Notes: generated from the sequence alone by a model not told the origin. A stretch of 64,000 bases of DNA from Zhihengliuella flava (GCF_015751895.1 NZ_JADOTZ010000001.1:2728001-2792000), one strand, 5' to 3'. Shown: positions 8,263-17,377, counted from the stretch's first letter. Numbers and translations are program-made.

Positions 8263-10374
8263 GTGGGACAACATCCCGCCGGGGGGACCAGCATCAGCAC
8301 GCCTTTTCAGCCGGAAATCCAAGGGCTTCGTACGGTCGCCGTAGCCCTCGTGGTGCTGTACCACTTCTGGCCCATGCACCTGCCGGGTGGGTTCGTCGGC
8401 GTCGACGTCTTCTTCGTGATCTCCGGCTACTTGATTACGGGGCACCTCTTCCGGGAGGCGGTCCGGGACGGCCGCGTCCGCTTGGGCCGATTCTGGGGGC
8501 GCCGCATTCGGCGGCTGCTGCCGTTGAGCTTCGTGGTCCTGCTCGTCACCTCGATAGCGGTGCTCGCTTATTTGCCCTCACCAGCTTGGCAACAGACGTT
8601 CCGTCACGTGATCGGCTCGGCGTTCTACGTCGAAAACTGGCTGTTGGCAGCCGATGCCGTCGACTATTCGGCGATGCAGGAATCCGCGACGGCGGTGCAA
8701 CACTTTTGGTCCCTCTCCGTCGAAGAGCAGTTCTACGTGGTGTGGCCGTTGCTGCTGATGCCCGTGGTGTGGCTGGTGTTCCGCTCGGGACATGGTCAGC
8801 CGGAGCGTCTGCGCCGCGCCATGCTCATGGTCTTGGGTATCCTCGCGTCGGCGTCCCTGCTATTTTCCGTGTTCTTCACGGCCTACGATCCCGCACAGGC
8901 GTACTTTGCGACCCCCACCCGGGTGTGGGAGTTCGCCGCTGGCGCCCTCGTGGCCCTTGTGTGGCAGGGCAAGCAGTACACCGGCGGCTTAGCAAACGTG
9001 GCCGGCTGGGCCGGCGTCGGCGCGATCGTCGCCACGGCGATCGTCTACTCGGATGCGACGGCGTTCCCCGGCTACGCAGCGCTCCTGCCGGTGCTCGGCA
9101 CGGCCGCCGTCCTGCTCTGCGGTGGCCTGCGTCCCGGTCTCGGTGTCTACTGGTGGCTCTCGCGGCGCCCGGCCACCTTCGGCGGAGACATCTCCTATGC
9201 GGTGTATCTCTGGCACTGGCCCGTGGTGGTCATTTCCCCGTTCGTCGCAGCGGCAGCTGAGACGTGGCAAGTTAAGCTGCTGCTGATCGCGGGCATCGTG
9301 GCGCTCTCTTGGCTGTCCAAGCTCGCCGTTGAGGACCCCTGCCGGCGTGCCCGGTGGATCGCTCCGCTTCCGCGGACGTACCTTGTCGCCGCCACGGGCA
9401 TGGCCGCTGTAGCGGCCGTCGCCCTAGCCGCTCCGGGCGTGGTCACCACCCTGAAGTACGGAGAGTCGGTGTCCACTGCCAGCGAGTGTTACGGCTACCG
9501 AAGCCTGGTGGCCCCCGGGACGTGCACACCGATTGAGGGCGACGCGGCGCCTAACCCTTCGGTTGAAGTGATCGCTGCACAACGGGAAGACCGGACCTAC
9601 GAGGACTGCCAAGCCGGGATGGGACAAGCCGAGGTGACCGCGTGTCACCTGGGGGTCGAGCCCAGAGCCGCTGAGCAGACGTGGGCTCTCGTCGGCGATT
9701 CGCATGCCACGGCCTGGCTCCCGGCGCTCGACGCGATAGCCCGCGAACGGAAGATTGCCCTCGAGGTCTACACGCGCGGCGGATGCACCCCGAATGTGGC
9801 TGAGCGCGTTACGCAGACTACCGGCAGGGATCTGCGCGTTGTTCGGACCTGTGATTCCTCGAATCGCGAGGTCAGCGAGCGTATCGCCCAGTCCTCCCGC
9901 ATTGATGCCGTCCTCGTAGCCGCCAGCCAGATCGACCGCGAGTGGGTCAATGCTGACGGGCAAGATTTTGCGAACCCGAGCGTTGAGGGCATGACGTCGA
10001 TGTGGCACCGCTGGATGGACAGTGGCAAGGACGTCATGGTCTTCGGTGAGGTCCCCCGACTTGAACAGGACGAAACAGACGTGCCAACGTGCGTGGCTGA
10101 ACACCGGGACAACGTGGTTGCTTGTTCCGTGGCAGTACAGGACGCCTTCCCGTGGAACGACAATCTGCGTCGGGCCTCAGAATCCGTGACGGACGAACGC
10201 TTCCATTTCTTGGAGACGAAGGACTTGTTCTGCCGCGAGGACACGTGTCATGCGGTGATTGGTGGCGTGGTGACCTACTACGACGGCAGTCACGTCTCAG
10301 AGACTTACGCGCGCGAACTCGCACCGGAGATCGCTCGGCGGTTCGAGGCGTTTGGCGTGCTGTCTCAGGGCTAG
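8263..10374 (+). CDS. Membrane acyltransferase (OafA/YrhL, acyltransferase-3) fused to SGNH hydrolase-like domain
   Basis: A 703-residue protein that probably O-acylates a cell-surface glycan. Residues ~1-390 form the acyltransferase-3 domain of about ten helices. It includes LYHFWPMHLPGGFVGVDVFF with the conserved His, FWGRRIRRLLP, and WSLSVEEQFYVVWP. The extracellular C-terminus (~470-703) is SGNH-like: VGDSHATAW carries the nucleophile Ser, and DGSHVSETYA supplies the late Asp/His. The start is GTG 8263 with AAGGAG 8 nt upstream. An inverted repeat (AAAAAGCT at 8198, AGCTTTTT at 8221) lies in the 124-bp gap it shares with the divergent RNase D gene. It appears inserted between two genes that are neighbours in related genomes. 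Confidence 0.9.
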   Translation: MGQHPAGGTSISTPFQPEIQGLRTVAVALVVLYHFWPMHLPGGFVGVDVFFVISGYLITGHLFREAVRDGRVRLGRFWGRRIRRLLPLSFVVLLVTSIAVLAYLPSPAWQQTFRHVIGSAFYVENWLLAADAVDYSAMQESATAVQHFWSLSVEEQFYVVWPLLLMPVVWLVFRSGHGQPERLRRAMLMVLGILASASLLFSVFFTAYDPAQAYFATPTRVWEFAAGALVALVWQGKQYTGGLANVAGWAGVGAIVATAIVYSDATAFPGYAALLPVLGTAAVLLCGGLRPGLGVYWWLSRRPATFGGDISYAVYLWHWPVVVISPFVAAAAETWQVKLLLIAGIVALSWLSKLAVEDPCRRARWIAPLPRTYLVAATGMAAVAAVALAAPGVVTTLKYGESVSTASECYGYRSLVAPGTCTPIEGDAAPNPSVEVIAAQREDRTYEDCQAGMGQAEVTACHLGVEPRAAEQTWALVGDSHATAWLPALDAIARERKIALEVYTRGGCTPNVAERVTQTTGRDLRVVRTCDSSNREVSERIAQSSRIDAVLVAASQIDREWVNADGQDFANPSVEGMTSMWHRWMDSGKDVMVFGEVPRLEQDETDVPTCVAEHRDNVVACSVAVQDAFPWNDNLRRASESVTDERFHFLETKDLFCREDTCHAVIGGVVTYYDGSHVSETYARELAPEIARRFEAFGVLSQG

Positions 10375-10378
10375 GGCC

Positions 10379-11029
10379 CTACGTCAGGCGGCGCCGGGGG
10401 ATCGGCGTGACCCCCGGCGGGAGGGGCGGCAGGCCCGCGAAGGCGCACACCATGTCCGTCCACGCCTCGAGGTGCGCGGTGACATCGGGGGATTGCGGTG
10501 TCCACGAGGCGCGCAGCTCGATGTCGATCGTGCCCGGGCGCTCGGCCAGGGAGCCAAAGCTCTCTGAGAGCACGCGCGTTGCGGTGCCTCCGGCGTTGGT
10601 AAACTGCGCGTGGTGTTCGGCCAGTGCATCGGAGAGCCACGTCCACGCCACCGTGCCGAGCATCTCGTCGTTGCCCATTTGTGCGTCCAACTCGGCACGA
10701 ATGTACGTCACCACACGAAAGGTGCCGTCCCACACGGGGGAACCGGCCGGGTCGTGCAACAAAATGAACCGGCCAGTGGCGAGCTCGGCCGCCTCCTCAC
10801 TGGGGGCATGCACAAACGTGGCGGCTGGCCCGTGCACGGGCCGTCGGGTGTGCTGTGGCTTGTCCACGACGTCGGCCGCCAGCGCGACCGCGTAGGGCGC
10901 GAGCCGGGCCGGGGCCGGAATCTCCGACAGGGTGACCTCAGGACGCGGCGCCGCCCGGCGCAGCCCGTCCAAGGCCCGGACGAAGGGCGGAGGGGCTTGT
11001 GCCAAATCTGAGATGTGTGCCACGGACAC
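10379..11029 (-). CDS. DUF3000 family protein
   Basis: A 216-residue protein matching the actinobacterial DUF3000 family in length and in the pattern FVRALDGLRRAAPRPEVTL near the N-terminus and PVWDGTFRVVTYIRAE in the middle. Its function is unknown. The family is usually encoded beside a RNase D/HRDC gene; here a 2.1-kb acyltransferase gene on the opposite strand separates them. The GTG start at 11029 is preceded after only one base by TAGGAT. If the message is leaderless, the GTG two codons later (11023, seven bases from the box) may be the real start. Confidence 0.82.
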   Translation of the reverse strand: MSVAHISDLAQAPPPFVRALDGLRRAAPRPEVTLSEIPAPARLAPYAVALAADVVDKPQHTRRPVHGPAATFVHAPSEEAAELATGRFILLHDPAGSPVWDGTFRVVTYIRAELDAQMGNDEMLGTVAWTWLSDALAEHHAQFTNAGGTATRVLSESFGSLAERPGTIDIELRASWTPQSPDVTAHLEAWTDMVCAFAGLPPLPPGVTPIPRRRLT

Positions 11030-11093
11030 GATCCTAGGAGCGCCGCGCCGTCGGCCGCGTCAGGCTCGCCGAGCAGGCGTGAGCCGGCCCGCG

Positions 11094-12182
11094 CTAGCCG
11101 ACCGCGCGCTGGATCGCGGCGAGGAACGCGTCGACGTCCTCCTCCGTGGTGTCGAAGGAGCACATCCAGCGCACCTCTCCGGTCTTCTCGTCCCAGTCGT
11201 AGAACAAGTATTCCTGACGGGCCGCCGCGGCGGCTGCGGGATCGAGCTTCGCGAACACGGCGTTCACGTGCGTGGGCTGCGTCGCTTCTACCCCCTCGAG
11301 GGCGTCCACGCCGGCACGCAATCGAGCCGCCATCGCGTTAGCGTGCCGTGCGGATCGCAGCCACAGGTCCGTGCCGTAAAGGGCCGTGAGCTGGGCAGAG
11401 ATGAAGCGCATTTTGGAGCCCAACTGCATGTTCATCTTGCGGAGGTACTTGAGGGAATCGATGATCTCCGTGGCGCCGGGATCTGTGACCACCACGGCTT
11501 CACCGAGCATCATGCCGTTCTTGGTCCCGCCCCAGGAGACGATGTCGACTCCGACATCCCGGGTGAACGCGCGTAGCGGCAGGTCAAGAGCTGCCGCGGC
11601 ATTGGAGAGGCGGGCGCCGTCCATGTGGACTTTGAGCCCCTTGGCATGGGCGTGGTCAACAATCGCCGTGAGTTCATCGACGGTGTAGAGGGTGCCTAGT
11701 TCGGTGGATTGCGTCAGGGAGACCGCCGCGGGCTGCGCCCGGTGTTCGAAGCCGAACCCCCACGCCTCGCGCTCGATGAGTTCTGGGGTGAGTTTCCCGT
11801 CCGGTGTAGGGACGGGAAGCAGTTTCATGCCGCCGACGCGTTCCGGGGCGCCGTTCTCATCCACATTAATGTGTGCGCCCTCGGCGCAGATCACCGCACC
11901 CCAGCGGGGGAGCAGCGCCTGCAGCGCGGTCACGTTGGCGCCCGTACCGTTGAAGACGGGGAATCCGACGGCGCCGCCACCAAAGTGGTGCTCGACGACG
12001 TCGCCGAAGGCGCGCGTGTACTCATCGGCGCCGTAGGCGCTCTGGTGCCCGCCATTGGCTGCGGCGAGGGCGGCCAGAATGTCCGGGTGGACGCCCGAGT
12101 AGTTGTCAGAGGCGAAGGTGCGGCGCTGCGTGTCGTGAAGCGGCGCTGGCTGGTCTGCAGGGACGGGTTCGTTAGTGCTCAC
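11094..12182 (-). CDS. Low-specificity threonine aldolase / beta-eliminating lyase family
   Basis: A 362-residue PLP enzyme that cleaves L-threonine or allo-threonine to glycine and acetaldehyde. It begins the domain with FASDNYSGVHPDI, has the conserved HINVDENGAPE region, and VHMDGARLSNAA before the Schiff-base lysine in SWGGTKNGMM. Length fits the fold-type I aldolase family. The start is GTG 12182, with TAGTCT exactly six bases upstream and no Shine-Dalgarno sequence, so the transcript is probably leaderless. Confidence 0.9.
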   Translation of the reverse strand: MSTNEPVPADQPAPLHDTQRRTFASDNYSGVHPDILAALAAANGGHQSAYGADEYTRAFGDVVEHHFGGGAVGFPVFNGTGANVTALQALLPRWGAVICAEGAHINVDENGAPERVGGMKLLPVPTPDGKLTPELIEREAWGFGFEHRAQPAAVSLTQSTELGTLYTVDELTAIVDHAHAKGLKVHMDGARLSNAAAALDLPLRAFTRDVGVDIVSWGGTKNGMMLGEAVVVTDPGATEIIDSLKYLRKMNMQLGSKMRFISAQLTALYGTDLWLRSARHANAMAARLRAGVDALEGVEATQPTHVNAVFAKLDPAAAAAARQEYLFYDWDEKTGEVRWMCSFDTTEEDVDAFLAAIQRAVG

Positions 12183-12194
12183 TGCGCCAGACTA
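12183..12194 (-). promoter_or_regulatory. -10 box (TAGTCT) for leaderless threonine aldolase transcript
   Basis: Minus-strand TAGTCT at 12194-12189 is followed by six bases and GTG 12182, the same geometry as seen before polA and uvrB. Confidence 0.5.
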
Positions 12195-12202
12195 CCGACT
12201 GA

Positions 12203-12634
12203 TCAGGCCTGAGTGGCACGCAGACGCAGGGAGACGGAGTTGATGCAGTACCGCTGGTCCGTGGGAGTGTCGAACCCTTCGCCGGAAAACACGTGTCCCA
12301 AGTGCGAGTCGCAGGCTGCACAGCGGACCTCGACGCGGACCATGCCCAGAGACTCGTCGCGGATGTAACGCACGCGGTCCTCGGCCAGCGGGGCGAAGAA
12401 CGACGGCCACCCACAGTGGGCATCGAACTTCTCGCCGCTGGTGAAGAGTTCCGCACCGCACGCGCGGCAGGCGTAGACGCCCTCGGTCTTCGTGTCCCAG
12501 TATTCGCCCGTAAACGGGCGCTCGGTGCCAGCACGGCGGAGCACCTGGAACTCGTCCTCCGTCAGCTCGCGGCGCCATTCGGCGTCGGACTTCGTCACGG
12601 TCGGTTGGCTGTTCTGCTGCGATTCGTCACTCAC
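12203..12634 (-). CDS. msrB: Peptide methionine-R-sulfoxide reductase MsrB
   Basis: A 143-residue MsrB that reduces methionine-R-sulfoxide in damaged proteins. It contains two zinc CxxC motifs (CRACG and CAACDSH), the fold motif HCGWPSFF, GHVFSGEGF, and the catalytic cysteine in RYCINSVSL. I chose GTG 12634, giving a protein that starts VSDESQQNSQ, because the family domain begins about 15 residues later; the upstream open frame is antisense to the neighbouring hydrolase leader. It ends 20 nt from the threonine aldolase start and could be part of the same region of stress/amino-acid housekeeping, but no functional link is obvious. Confidence 0.92.
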   Translation of the reverse strand: MSDESQQNSQPTVTKSDAEWRRELTEDEFQVLRRAGTERPFTGEYWDTKTEGVYACRACGAELFTSGEKFDAHCGWPSFFAPLAEDRVRYIRDESLGMVRVEVRCAACDSHLGHVFSGEGFDTPTDQRYCINSVSLRLRATQA

Positions 12635-12726
12635 ACTGGCTAGAACGTGCCACGGCGCGCAGACATTCCCCGCCGCCACGGCACGGAGTGCTTGGAGGGC
12701 CCGGGGTGCCTTGGCATGATGGTCGT

Positions 12727-14040
12727 ATGTCGCCGCAGTTTTCGCCTCATCCGTCGACCCCTCGCCACCAGTGGGCTGCCTCCGTGCAGTGGGGTCTGTT
12801 GGGAGCGACGGCGGGCGCCGTCGTGGGATCTCTGGTTGCCGGGGCCGTCTCAACGTTGGCGAGCTACTTCGCGCGGCAGATCGTGACGCCAGCCCGGGAG
12901 CGGGCCGAAGACATCGAGATCCTCGCCCTCGTCCCGTCCATGGAACCAACCCACGGGTATGACGGTGCGGCGGCCGGGAAGCACTCGGGAGCCGTGGGGT
13001 GGGACATCATCCTGCCGGCCCGCCCGGAGACGACGGCGCCGGGCACCTATTCGTTGCTCTTTCACGCTGGCCGGGGGCACGCCCGTCTGGGTGAGATTGT
13101 GACGTACGCGCCCGCGGATGGCACAGTGACCCGCCGCGTCGAGCGCGTGTACGAGGGGAATCTGCAGGATGCCGTCCGCGGCCGCTGGTCGGGGATTGTT
13201 TATCCCACACCGCGCGCGATCGGGTGCCCGTACGAAGACGTCGAGGTCCCGGTTCGTGGCGGGGTCTCCCAGTCGTGGCTGGTGCCGGGCACGCACCAGT
13301 CTCAGACGTGGGCCATCATGGTGCACGGCCGCGGTGCCCAGCGCACCGAGGGGCTGCGCGCGCTGCCGGTGACGCAACAGCTCGGCCTGACCTCGCTCCT
13401 CCTGTCGTATCGCAATGATGGCTTGGCGCCAGCAGCCGAGGATCAGCGCTATGGGCTCGGGAGCACGGAATGGGAGGACGTTGAATCCGCCATCGACTAC
13501 GCGCTGGAGCACGGCGCTCGGGAGATTGTCTTGTTTGGCTGGTCGATGGGCGGAGCGATCTGCCTGCAAACGGTGGTGAAGTCACGGCATGGGGCCGTCA
13601 TCAGTGCCCTCGTCTTGGACGGTCCCGTGGTCAACTGGATCGATGTGTTGGCCCATCAGGCCCGTATTAACCGGATTCCCGAGTCCGTCGGCCGCCTCGG
13701 TCAGTGGCTCATCGCCCACAAGGCCGGGCGGCTCGTCACGGGACTGGCCGCGCCAGTGAATTTGAAGCAGCTCAATTGGTTGGATCGCGCCGACCACCTG
13801 CGGACCCCCACCCTGATTGTGCACAGCGAAGACGACGATTTTGTTCCCGTCGGCCCCTCGGCGGCGATCGCGGAGCTGAACCCGGAGGTCATTACCTTCG
13901 AACGCTTCTCTCGCGCCCGGCACACCCTTGAGTGGAACGTTGACCCGCAGCGGTGGGAGGACACGGTCCGGACCTGGCTCGGCGCGCGCCTCGACGCTCC
14001 GGCACCGGGGCGCCCAGCTCGAAACCCCGCGACGGCCTGA
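12727..14040 (+). CDS. Alpha/beta hydrolase with N-terminal membrane anchor
   Basis: A 437-residue serine hydrolase. Residues ~15-45 form a hydrophobic segment that probably anchors it in the membrane. The catalytic triad can be read as GWSMGG (nucleophile Ser), HSEDDDFVPVG (Asp), and ARHTLEWN (His). A HGRGAQRTEG loop may contribute to the oxyanion hole. The substrate is unknown; peptidase, esterase and lipase roles are all possible. ATG 12727 was chosen; it is preceded seven bases upstream by CATGAT, a weak -10-like box. Confidence 0.83.
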   Translation: MSPQFSPHPSTPRHQWAASVQWGLLGATAGAVVGSLVAGAVSTLASYFARQIVTPARERAEDIEILALVPSMEPTHGYDGAAAGKHSGAVGWDIILPARPETTAPGTYSLLFHAGRGHARLGEIVTYAPADGTVTRRVERVYEGNLQDAVRGRWSGIVYPTPRAIGCPYEDVEVPVRGGVSQSWLVPGTHQSQTWAIMVHGRGAQRTEGLRALPVTQQLGLTSLLLSYRNDGLAPAAEDQRYGLGSTEWEDVESAIDYALEHGAREIVLFGWSMGGAICLQTVVKSRHGAVISALVLDGPVVNWIDVLAHQARINRIPESVGRLGQWLIAHKAGRLVTGLAAPVNLKQLNWLDRADHLRTPTLIVHSEDDDFVPVGPSAAIAELNPEVITFERFSRARHTLEWNVDPQRWEDTVRTWLGARLDAPAPGRPARNPATA

Positions 14041-14057
14041 GCCCGCGCACAGTGCCG

Positions 14058-14567
14058 CTAGGTGAGCGGGGCGATGCGTGCCCCCGTCGCGGCGAGGAGG
14101 CCGCTCAGTTCCAGCTCAAGCTCGAAGCCCCGGCGCCCGCCAGAGACAAAGAGCGTGGTCTCCACGGAGAGCGCCGACGCGTCGATCGTGACGGCCAGTT
14201 CACGCCGTGGGCCCACGGGGGATATGGCTCCCAGAACGTAGCCGGTCAACCGCTCTGCCGTGGCGGGCGCCGCCAGGTGAACCCGCTTAGCGCCCCACGC
14301 AAGAGCCGCCCGTTTGAGATCCAGCTGTTCGCACACGGGCACGACGGCGACGCCATGGCGAACGCTCGTGGCCGGACCGGCCTCCTCGCAGCGGATCACG
14401 AGGGTTTTGAAGACACGCTCTGCCGCGACCCCGAGTTTTTCGGCCGCTTCGAGGCCGAACGAATCCGCCGAAGCATCGTGGGTGTAGGTGTGCACCTGAA
14501 AGGCCACCCCCGCCGCGGCCAAGACGGCGGTGGCGGGGGTGGCCTTCTGACGCGGTGCACGGGCCAT
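14058..14567 (-). CDS. ybaK: YbaK/EbsC-type Cys-tRNA(Pro)/aminoacyl-tRNA deacylase
   Basis: A 169-residue trans-editing enzyme that hydrolyses Cys-tRNA(Pro) or other mischarged tRNAs. The early HTYTHDASADSFGLEAA segment, VFKTLVIRCE with the catalytic-site Lys, and LGAISPVGPRRELAV with the conserved GxxSP loop all match the YbaK subfamily. The ATG at 14567 lies 2 nt after the sufE stop. The open frame continues upstream only through antisense sequence. Co-transcription with sufE and a sulfurtransferase places a cysteine-mischarging editor next to cysteine-sulfur handling genes. Confidence 0.9.
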   Translation of the reverse strand: MARAPRQKATPATAVLAAAGVAFQVHTYTHDASADSFGLEAAEKLGVAAERVFKTLVIRCEEAGPATSVRHGVAVVPVCEQLDLKRAALAWGAKRVHLAAPATAERLTGYVLGAISPVGPRRELAVTIDASALSVETTLFVSGGRRGFELELELSGLLAATGARIAPLT

Positions 14568-14569
14568 GA

Positions 14570-15013
14570 CTAGGCGGCCAGCGCCTCGTTGATTTTGCGT
14601 TTGATCCGCCCCAGCATGGCTGTCATCCCGCGCATGCGGAGGGGAGTAATGGCGCGGGTCAGGCCCAACGCGTCGGGCATGTCGTCCGGGACCGCCAGGA
14701 TGTCGGCAGCCGGTTTCCCGTTCAGCCCCTCGTGCAAGACCGAGGCGAATCCGCGAGTGGTTGGCGCCTCGGCCGGGGCGGAGAAGTACAAACGGACCGT
14801 CTGGTCTGCATCGTCGGCGACCTCGAGCGTCAAGAACAGTGGAGACTGACACTCGACGACCTGTTCGAGCAGTTCCGGGTGGTCAGCCAACCGTTCCGGA
14901 AGGTCGGGCAGGGAGTCGGAGAACTCCAACAGCAGTTCCAGCCGTTCTTGCTCGGAGAGCGCTTGGAAATCATCGACGATCTCGGCGAGATCGCTGGGCA
15001 TCGTTCCCGACAT
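14570..15013 (-). CDS. sufE: SufE family sulfur-acceptor protein
   Basis: A 147-residue SufE protein, which accepts persulfide from a cysteine desulfurase and passes it on for Fe-S assembly. The acceptor cysteine is in VVECQSPLFL (~residue 54). The conserved PTTRGFASVLHEGLNG helix and LTRAITPLRMRGMTAML C-terminus follow. It starts one base before the sulfurtransferase stop codon, so there is no gap between the genes, and ends 2 nt before ybaK. No desulfurase gene is in the window, so the sulfur donor may be the neighbouring rhodanese or a SufS encoded elsewhere. Confidence 0.93.
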   Translation of the reverse strand: MSGTMPSDLAEIVDDFQALSEQERLELLLEFSDSLPDLPERLADHPELLEQVVECQSPLFLTLEVADDADQTVRLYFSAPAEAPTTRGFASVLHEGLNGKPAADILAVPDDMPDALGLTRAITPLRMRGMTAMLGRIKRKINEALAA

Positions 15014-15925
15014 TTAGGCGCCTGCCTGTGCCGGAGCGTCCCCGGGCTCGGTGCCCTTGACAATGGGCACGCGCACGGCGTTGCCCCACTCGGTCCACGA
15101 GCCGTCGTAGTTCTTGACGTGCTCGAAGCCTAGGAGGTGCGTCAGGACAAACCACGTATGGCTGGACCGCTCGCCGATGCGGCAGTAAGCCACGACGTCG
15201 TCGCCTTCCCGCAGGCCTGCGCCCGCCAAGTAGACCTCTTCCAACTCGGCGCGGGACTTGAACGTGCTGTCCTCGGCGGCCGCCTTGGCCCACGGGACCG
15301 AGGCGGCGGAGGGGATATGGCCGCCGCGTAGGGCGCCCTCCTCTGGATAGGCCGGCATATGCGTGCGTTCCCCCGAGTATTCCTCGGGAGAGCGGACATC
15401 GATCAGAGGCCCGCGCCCTAGGTGGGCCAGCACGTCCTCCTTGTACGCCCGAATCTTCGTATCATCCCTCTCAACCACGGGGTAGTCCACGGAACGCGGC
15501 TGCGGCTTCTCCCGCGTCAGCTCGCGCCCTTCGGCGATCCACTTGTCCCGGCCGCCGTCGAGCAGGCGAACATCGTCGTGCCCAAACAAGCTGAAGACCC
15601 ACAGCGCGTAGGCCGCCCACCAGTTGGACTTGTCCCCGTAGATCACCACGGTGTCCTCCCGGCGAATGCCTTTGGCGCGCATCAGGTGGGCGAAGCCGGC
15701 ACCGTCGACGTAGTCACGCGTGACGTCGTCGTTAAGCTCGGTGTGCCAATCGATCTTGACCGCACCGGGAATGTGCCCGGAATCATAAAGCAGAATATCC
15801 TCGTCCGATTCCACGACCACGAGGCCTTCGTCGCCGAGATGCTCGGCCAACCATGAAGTGGTCACGAGTCGTTCTGGGTGGGCGTAGGCGGAAAACTTCT
15901 GATTCGCATCGGCTGCAACGGGCAT
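15014..15925 (-). CDS. Thiosulfate/3-mercaptopyruvate-type sulfurtransferase (tandem rhodanese)
   Basis: A 303-residue tandem rhodanese-domain enzyme that moves sulfur from thiosulfate or 3-mercaptopyruvate to an acceptor. The inactive N-terminal domain is seen as [20 protein letters not shown]. The active domain has [12 protein letters not shown] and the catalytic loop [11 protein letters not shown], whose CRIGER sequence is typical of thiosulfate-type enzymes. The start is ATG 15925, preceded by a GAGGTG ribosome binding site. It is the first gene of the sulfurtransferase-sufE-ybaK operon. Confidence 0.92.
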   Translation of the reverse strand: MPVAADANQKFSAYAHPERLVTTSWLAEHLGDEGLVVVESDEDILLYDSGHIPGAVKIDWHTELNDDVTRDYVDGAGFAHLMRAKGIRREDTVVIYGDKSNWWAAYALWVFSLFGHDDVRLLDGGRDKWIAEGRELTREKPQPRSVDYPVVERDDTKIRAYKEDVLAHLGRGPLIDVRSPEEYSGERTHMPAYPEEGALRGGHIPSAASVPWAKAAAEDSTFKSRAELEEVYLAGAGLREGDDVVAYCRIGERSSHTWFVLTHLLGFEHVKNYDGSWTEWGNAVRVPIVKGTEPGDAPAQAGA

Positions 15926-16131
15926 AGTGCACCTCGGTTCGGATGTTGACGGCAATGACTAGTGACCAGCCTACTGCCGCGGACCAACTCCATGCTCGCC
16001 GCCGTCGTCTTCCGTCCATCAGTCTTGCGGCAGCCGATGCTCCGCAACGCACGTGCGCCGGCGGCGCGCCCCCGCGTAAGGTTGCTCTGGCGGCAGAGAC
16101 GCCGACGCGACTACCGAAGGACCAGCACCAC

Positions 16132-17169
16132 GTGCCCACGATCGAACACCTGACCGAACGCACCCCGCATGTCTCCCCGGATGACTTGCTTGACGGCTTT
16201 CAGCCGTCCTACCGATTCGGGGACGTCTCCTTTGACTCCTACATTCCCGACCCCAACCAGCCCTCTCAGGCGGCGGCGGTCGGGGAGCTGCGTCAATTCG
16301 CGGAGTCAATGAACGCCTCCAGCGGCGGGTTCCTCGCCAGGCTCTTTGGCAAGTCAAAGCCGGTCAAGACGGGCCTGTATCTTGACGGCGGCTTTGGAGT
16401 CGGCAAGACTCACCTGCTGGCTTCCCTCTGGCACGCGGCCCCGGGCCCCAAGGCGTTTGGCACGTTCGTTGAATACACGAATCTGGTGGGCGCTTTGTCC
16501 TTCCGCAAGACGGTGGAGGTGCTTAAGGGATATCGATTGGTCTGCATTGACGAATTTGAACTCGACGATCCGGGAGACACGGTGCTCATGTCCCGCCTCA
16601 TGCGGGAATTGTCCGACGCCGGGGTCCGGCTGGTGGCCACGTCGAACACCCTGCCGGGTGCCTTGGGGGAGGGGCGCTTTGCCGCGGCCGACTTTAAGCG
16701 CGAGATTCAGGTGCTCTCGGACCAGTTCGACGTCGTCCGGGTGGACGGCGAGGATTACCGCCACCGTGGATTGCCGGACGCTCCCGCCACGCTCGCGGAC
16801 TCCGAGGTGGAGGATTTTGCTCGGCAAAGGTTCTCGGAGAAGACCATCGCCGTGGATGACTTTGCCGCGCTGACTGAGCACCTCCAGCGCGTGCATCCGA
16901 GCCGGTACCGCCAGCTGATCGACGGGATTGATGTGCTGGTGCTGCGGGGAGTCTCCACCATTACTGAGCAGTCCCTGGCGCTGCGCTTCGTGGTGCTGGC
17001 AGATCGTTTGTATGACCGGGACGTGCCAATCGTTGCCTCGGGCGTGTCCTTTAGCGACCTCTTTACGCCGGAGATGATGTCCGGGGGGTACATGAAGAAA
17101 TACTTCCGAGCCGTCTCTCGCTTGACCGCTCTGGCCCGGAACGGGCAGCTGAACGAATCCGCGACCTAG
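16132..17169 (+). CDS. zapE: AFG1/ZapE-like P-loop ATPase
   Basis: A 345-residue AFG1-family ATPase; in E. coli ZapE associates with the Z ring, but the role in actinobacteria is unproven. Walker A is GGFGVGKTH (~85) and Walker B LVCIDEFEL (~135), followed by ATSNTLPGALGEGRF, all typical of the family. GTG 16132 was chosen because GAAGG lies 11 nt upstream and the family's N-terminal region starts soon after. The frame stays open further upstream without homology. A TAAGGT box at 16077 could be the promoter, giving a leader of about 45 nt. Confidence 0.9.
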   Translation: MPTIEHLTERTPHVSPDDLLDGFQPSYRFGDVSFDSYIPDPNQPSQAAAVGELRQFAESMNASSGGFLARLFGKSKPVKTGLYLDGGFGVGKTHLLASLWHAAPGPKAFGTFVEYTNLVGALSFRKTVEVLKGYRLVCIDEFELDDPGDTVLMSRLMRELSDAGVRLVATSNTLPGALGEGRFAAADFKREIQVLSDQFDVVRVDGEDYRHRGLPDAPATLADSEVEDFARQRFSEKTIAVDDFAALTEHLQRVHPSRYRQLIDGIDVLVLRGVSTITEQSLALRFVVLADRLYDRDVPIVASGVSFSDLFTPEMMSGGYMKKYFRAVSRLTALARNGQLNESAT

Positions 17170-17264
17170 CGCGCGGAAGCGCAGGCGTGTCCCGCAGTGT
17201 GACGGTGCGGGGCACGCCGGGATGCCTGAGCTGCCGCTGTCGCTGTAGCGCAGATCGAGCGCAC

Positions 17265-17297
17265 AAAAAGGGCCCCATCTACTGATGGGGCCCTTTT
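17265..17297 (-). terminator. Rho-independent terminator of the tRNA cluster (possibly bidirectional)
   Basis: GGGCCCCATC at 17270-17279 pairs with GATGGGGCCC at 17284-17293, a 10-bp perfect stem with a four-base loop. Five A residues precede it and four T follow it, so it has U tracts in both directions. It lies just past the 3' end of the minus-strand tRNA-Gly and after the zapE stop. Confidence 0.85.
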
Positions 17298-17300
17298 CGA

Positions 17301-17377
17301 TGGAGCGGACAACGAGATTCGAACTCGCGACCTCCACCATGGCAAGGTGGCGCTCTAGCCAGCTGAGCTATGTCCGC
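17301..17377 (-). tRNA. tRNA-Gly (GCC), copy 1, 3' CCA encoded
   Basis: The minus strand from 17377 folds as a cloverleaf: acceptor GCGGACA pairing with TGTCCGC, D-arm GCTC...GAGC, anticodon loop TTGCCAT with anticodon GCC, and T-loop TTCGAAT. The discriminator T at 17304 is followed by an encoded CCA (17303-17301). It is the last gene of the Gly-Cys-Val-Gly cluster, and its body is identical to the copy at 17673-17746. Confidence 0.97.
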
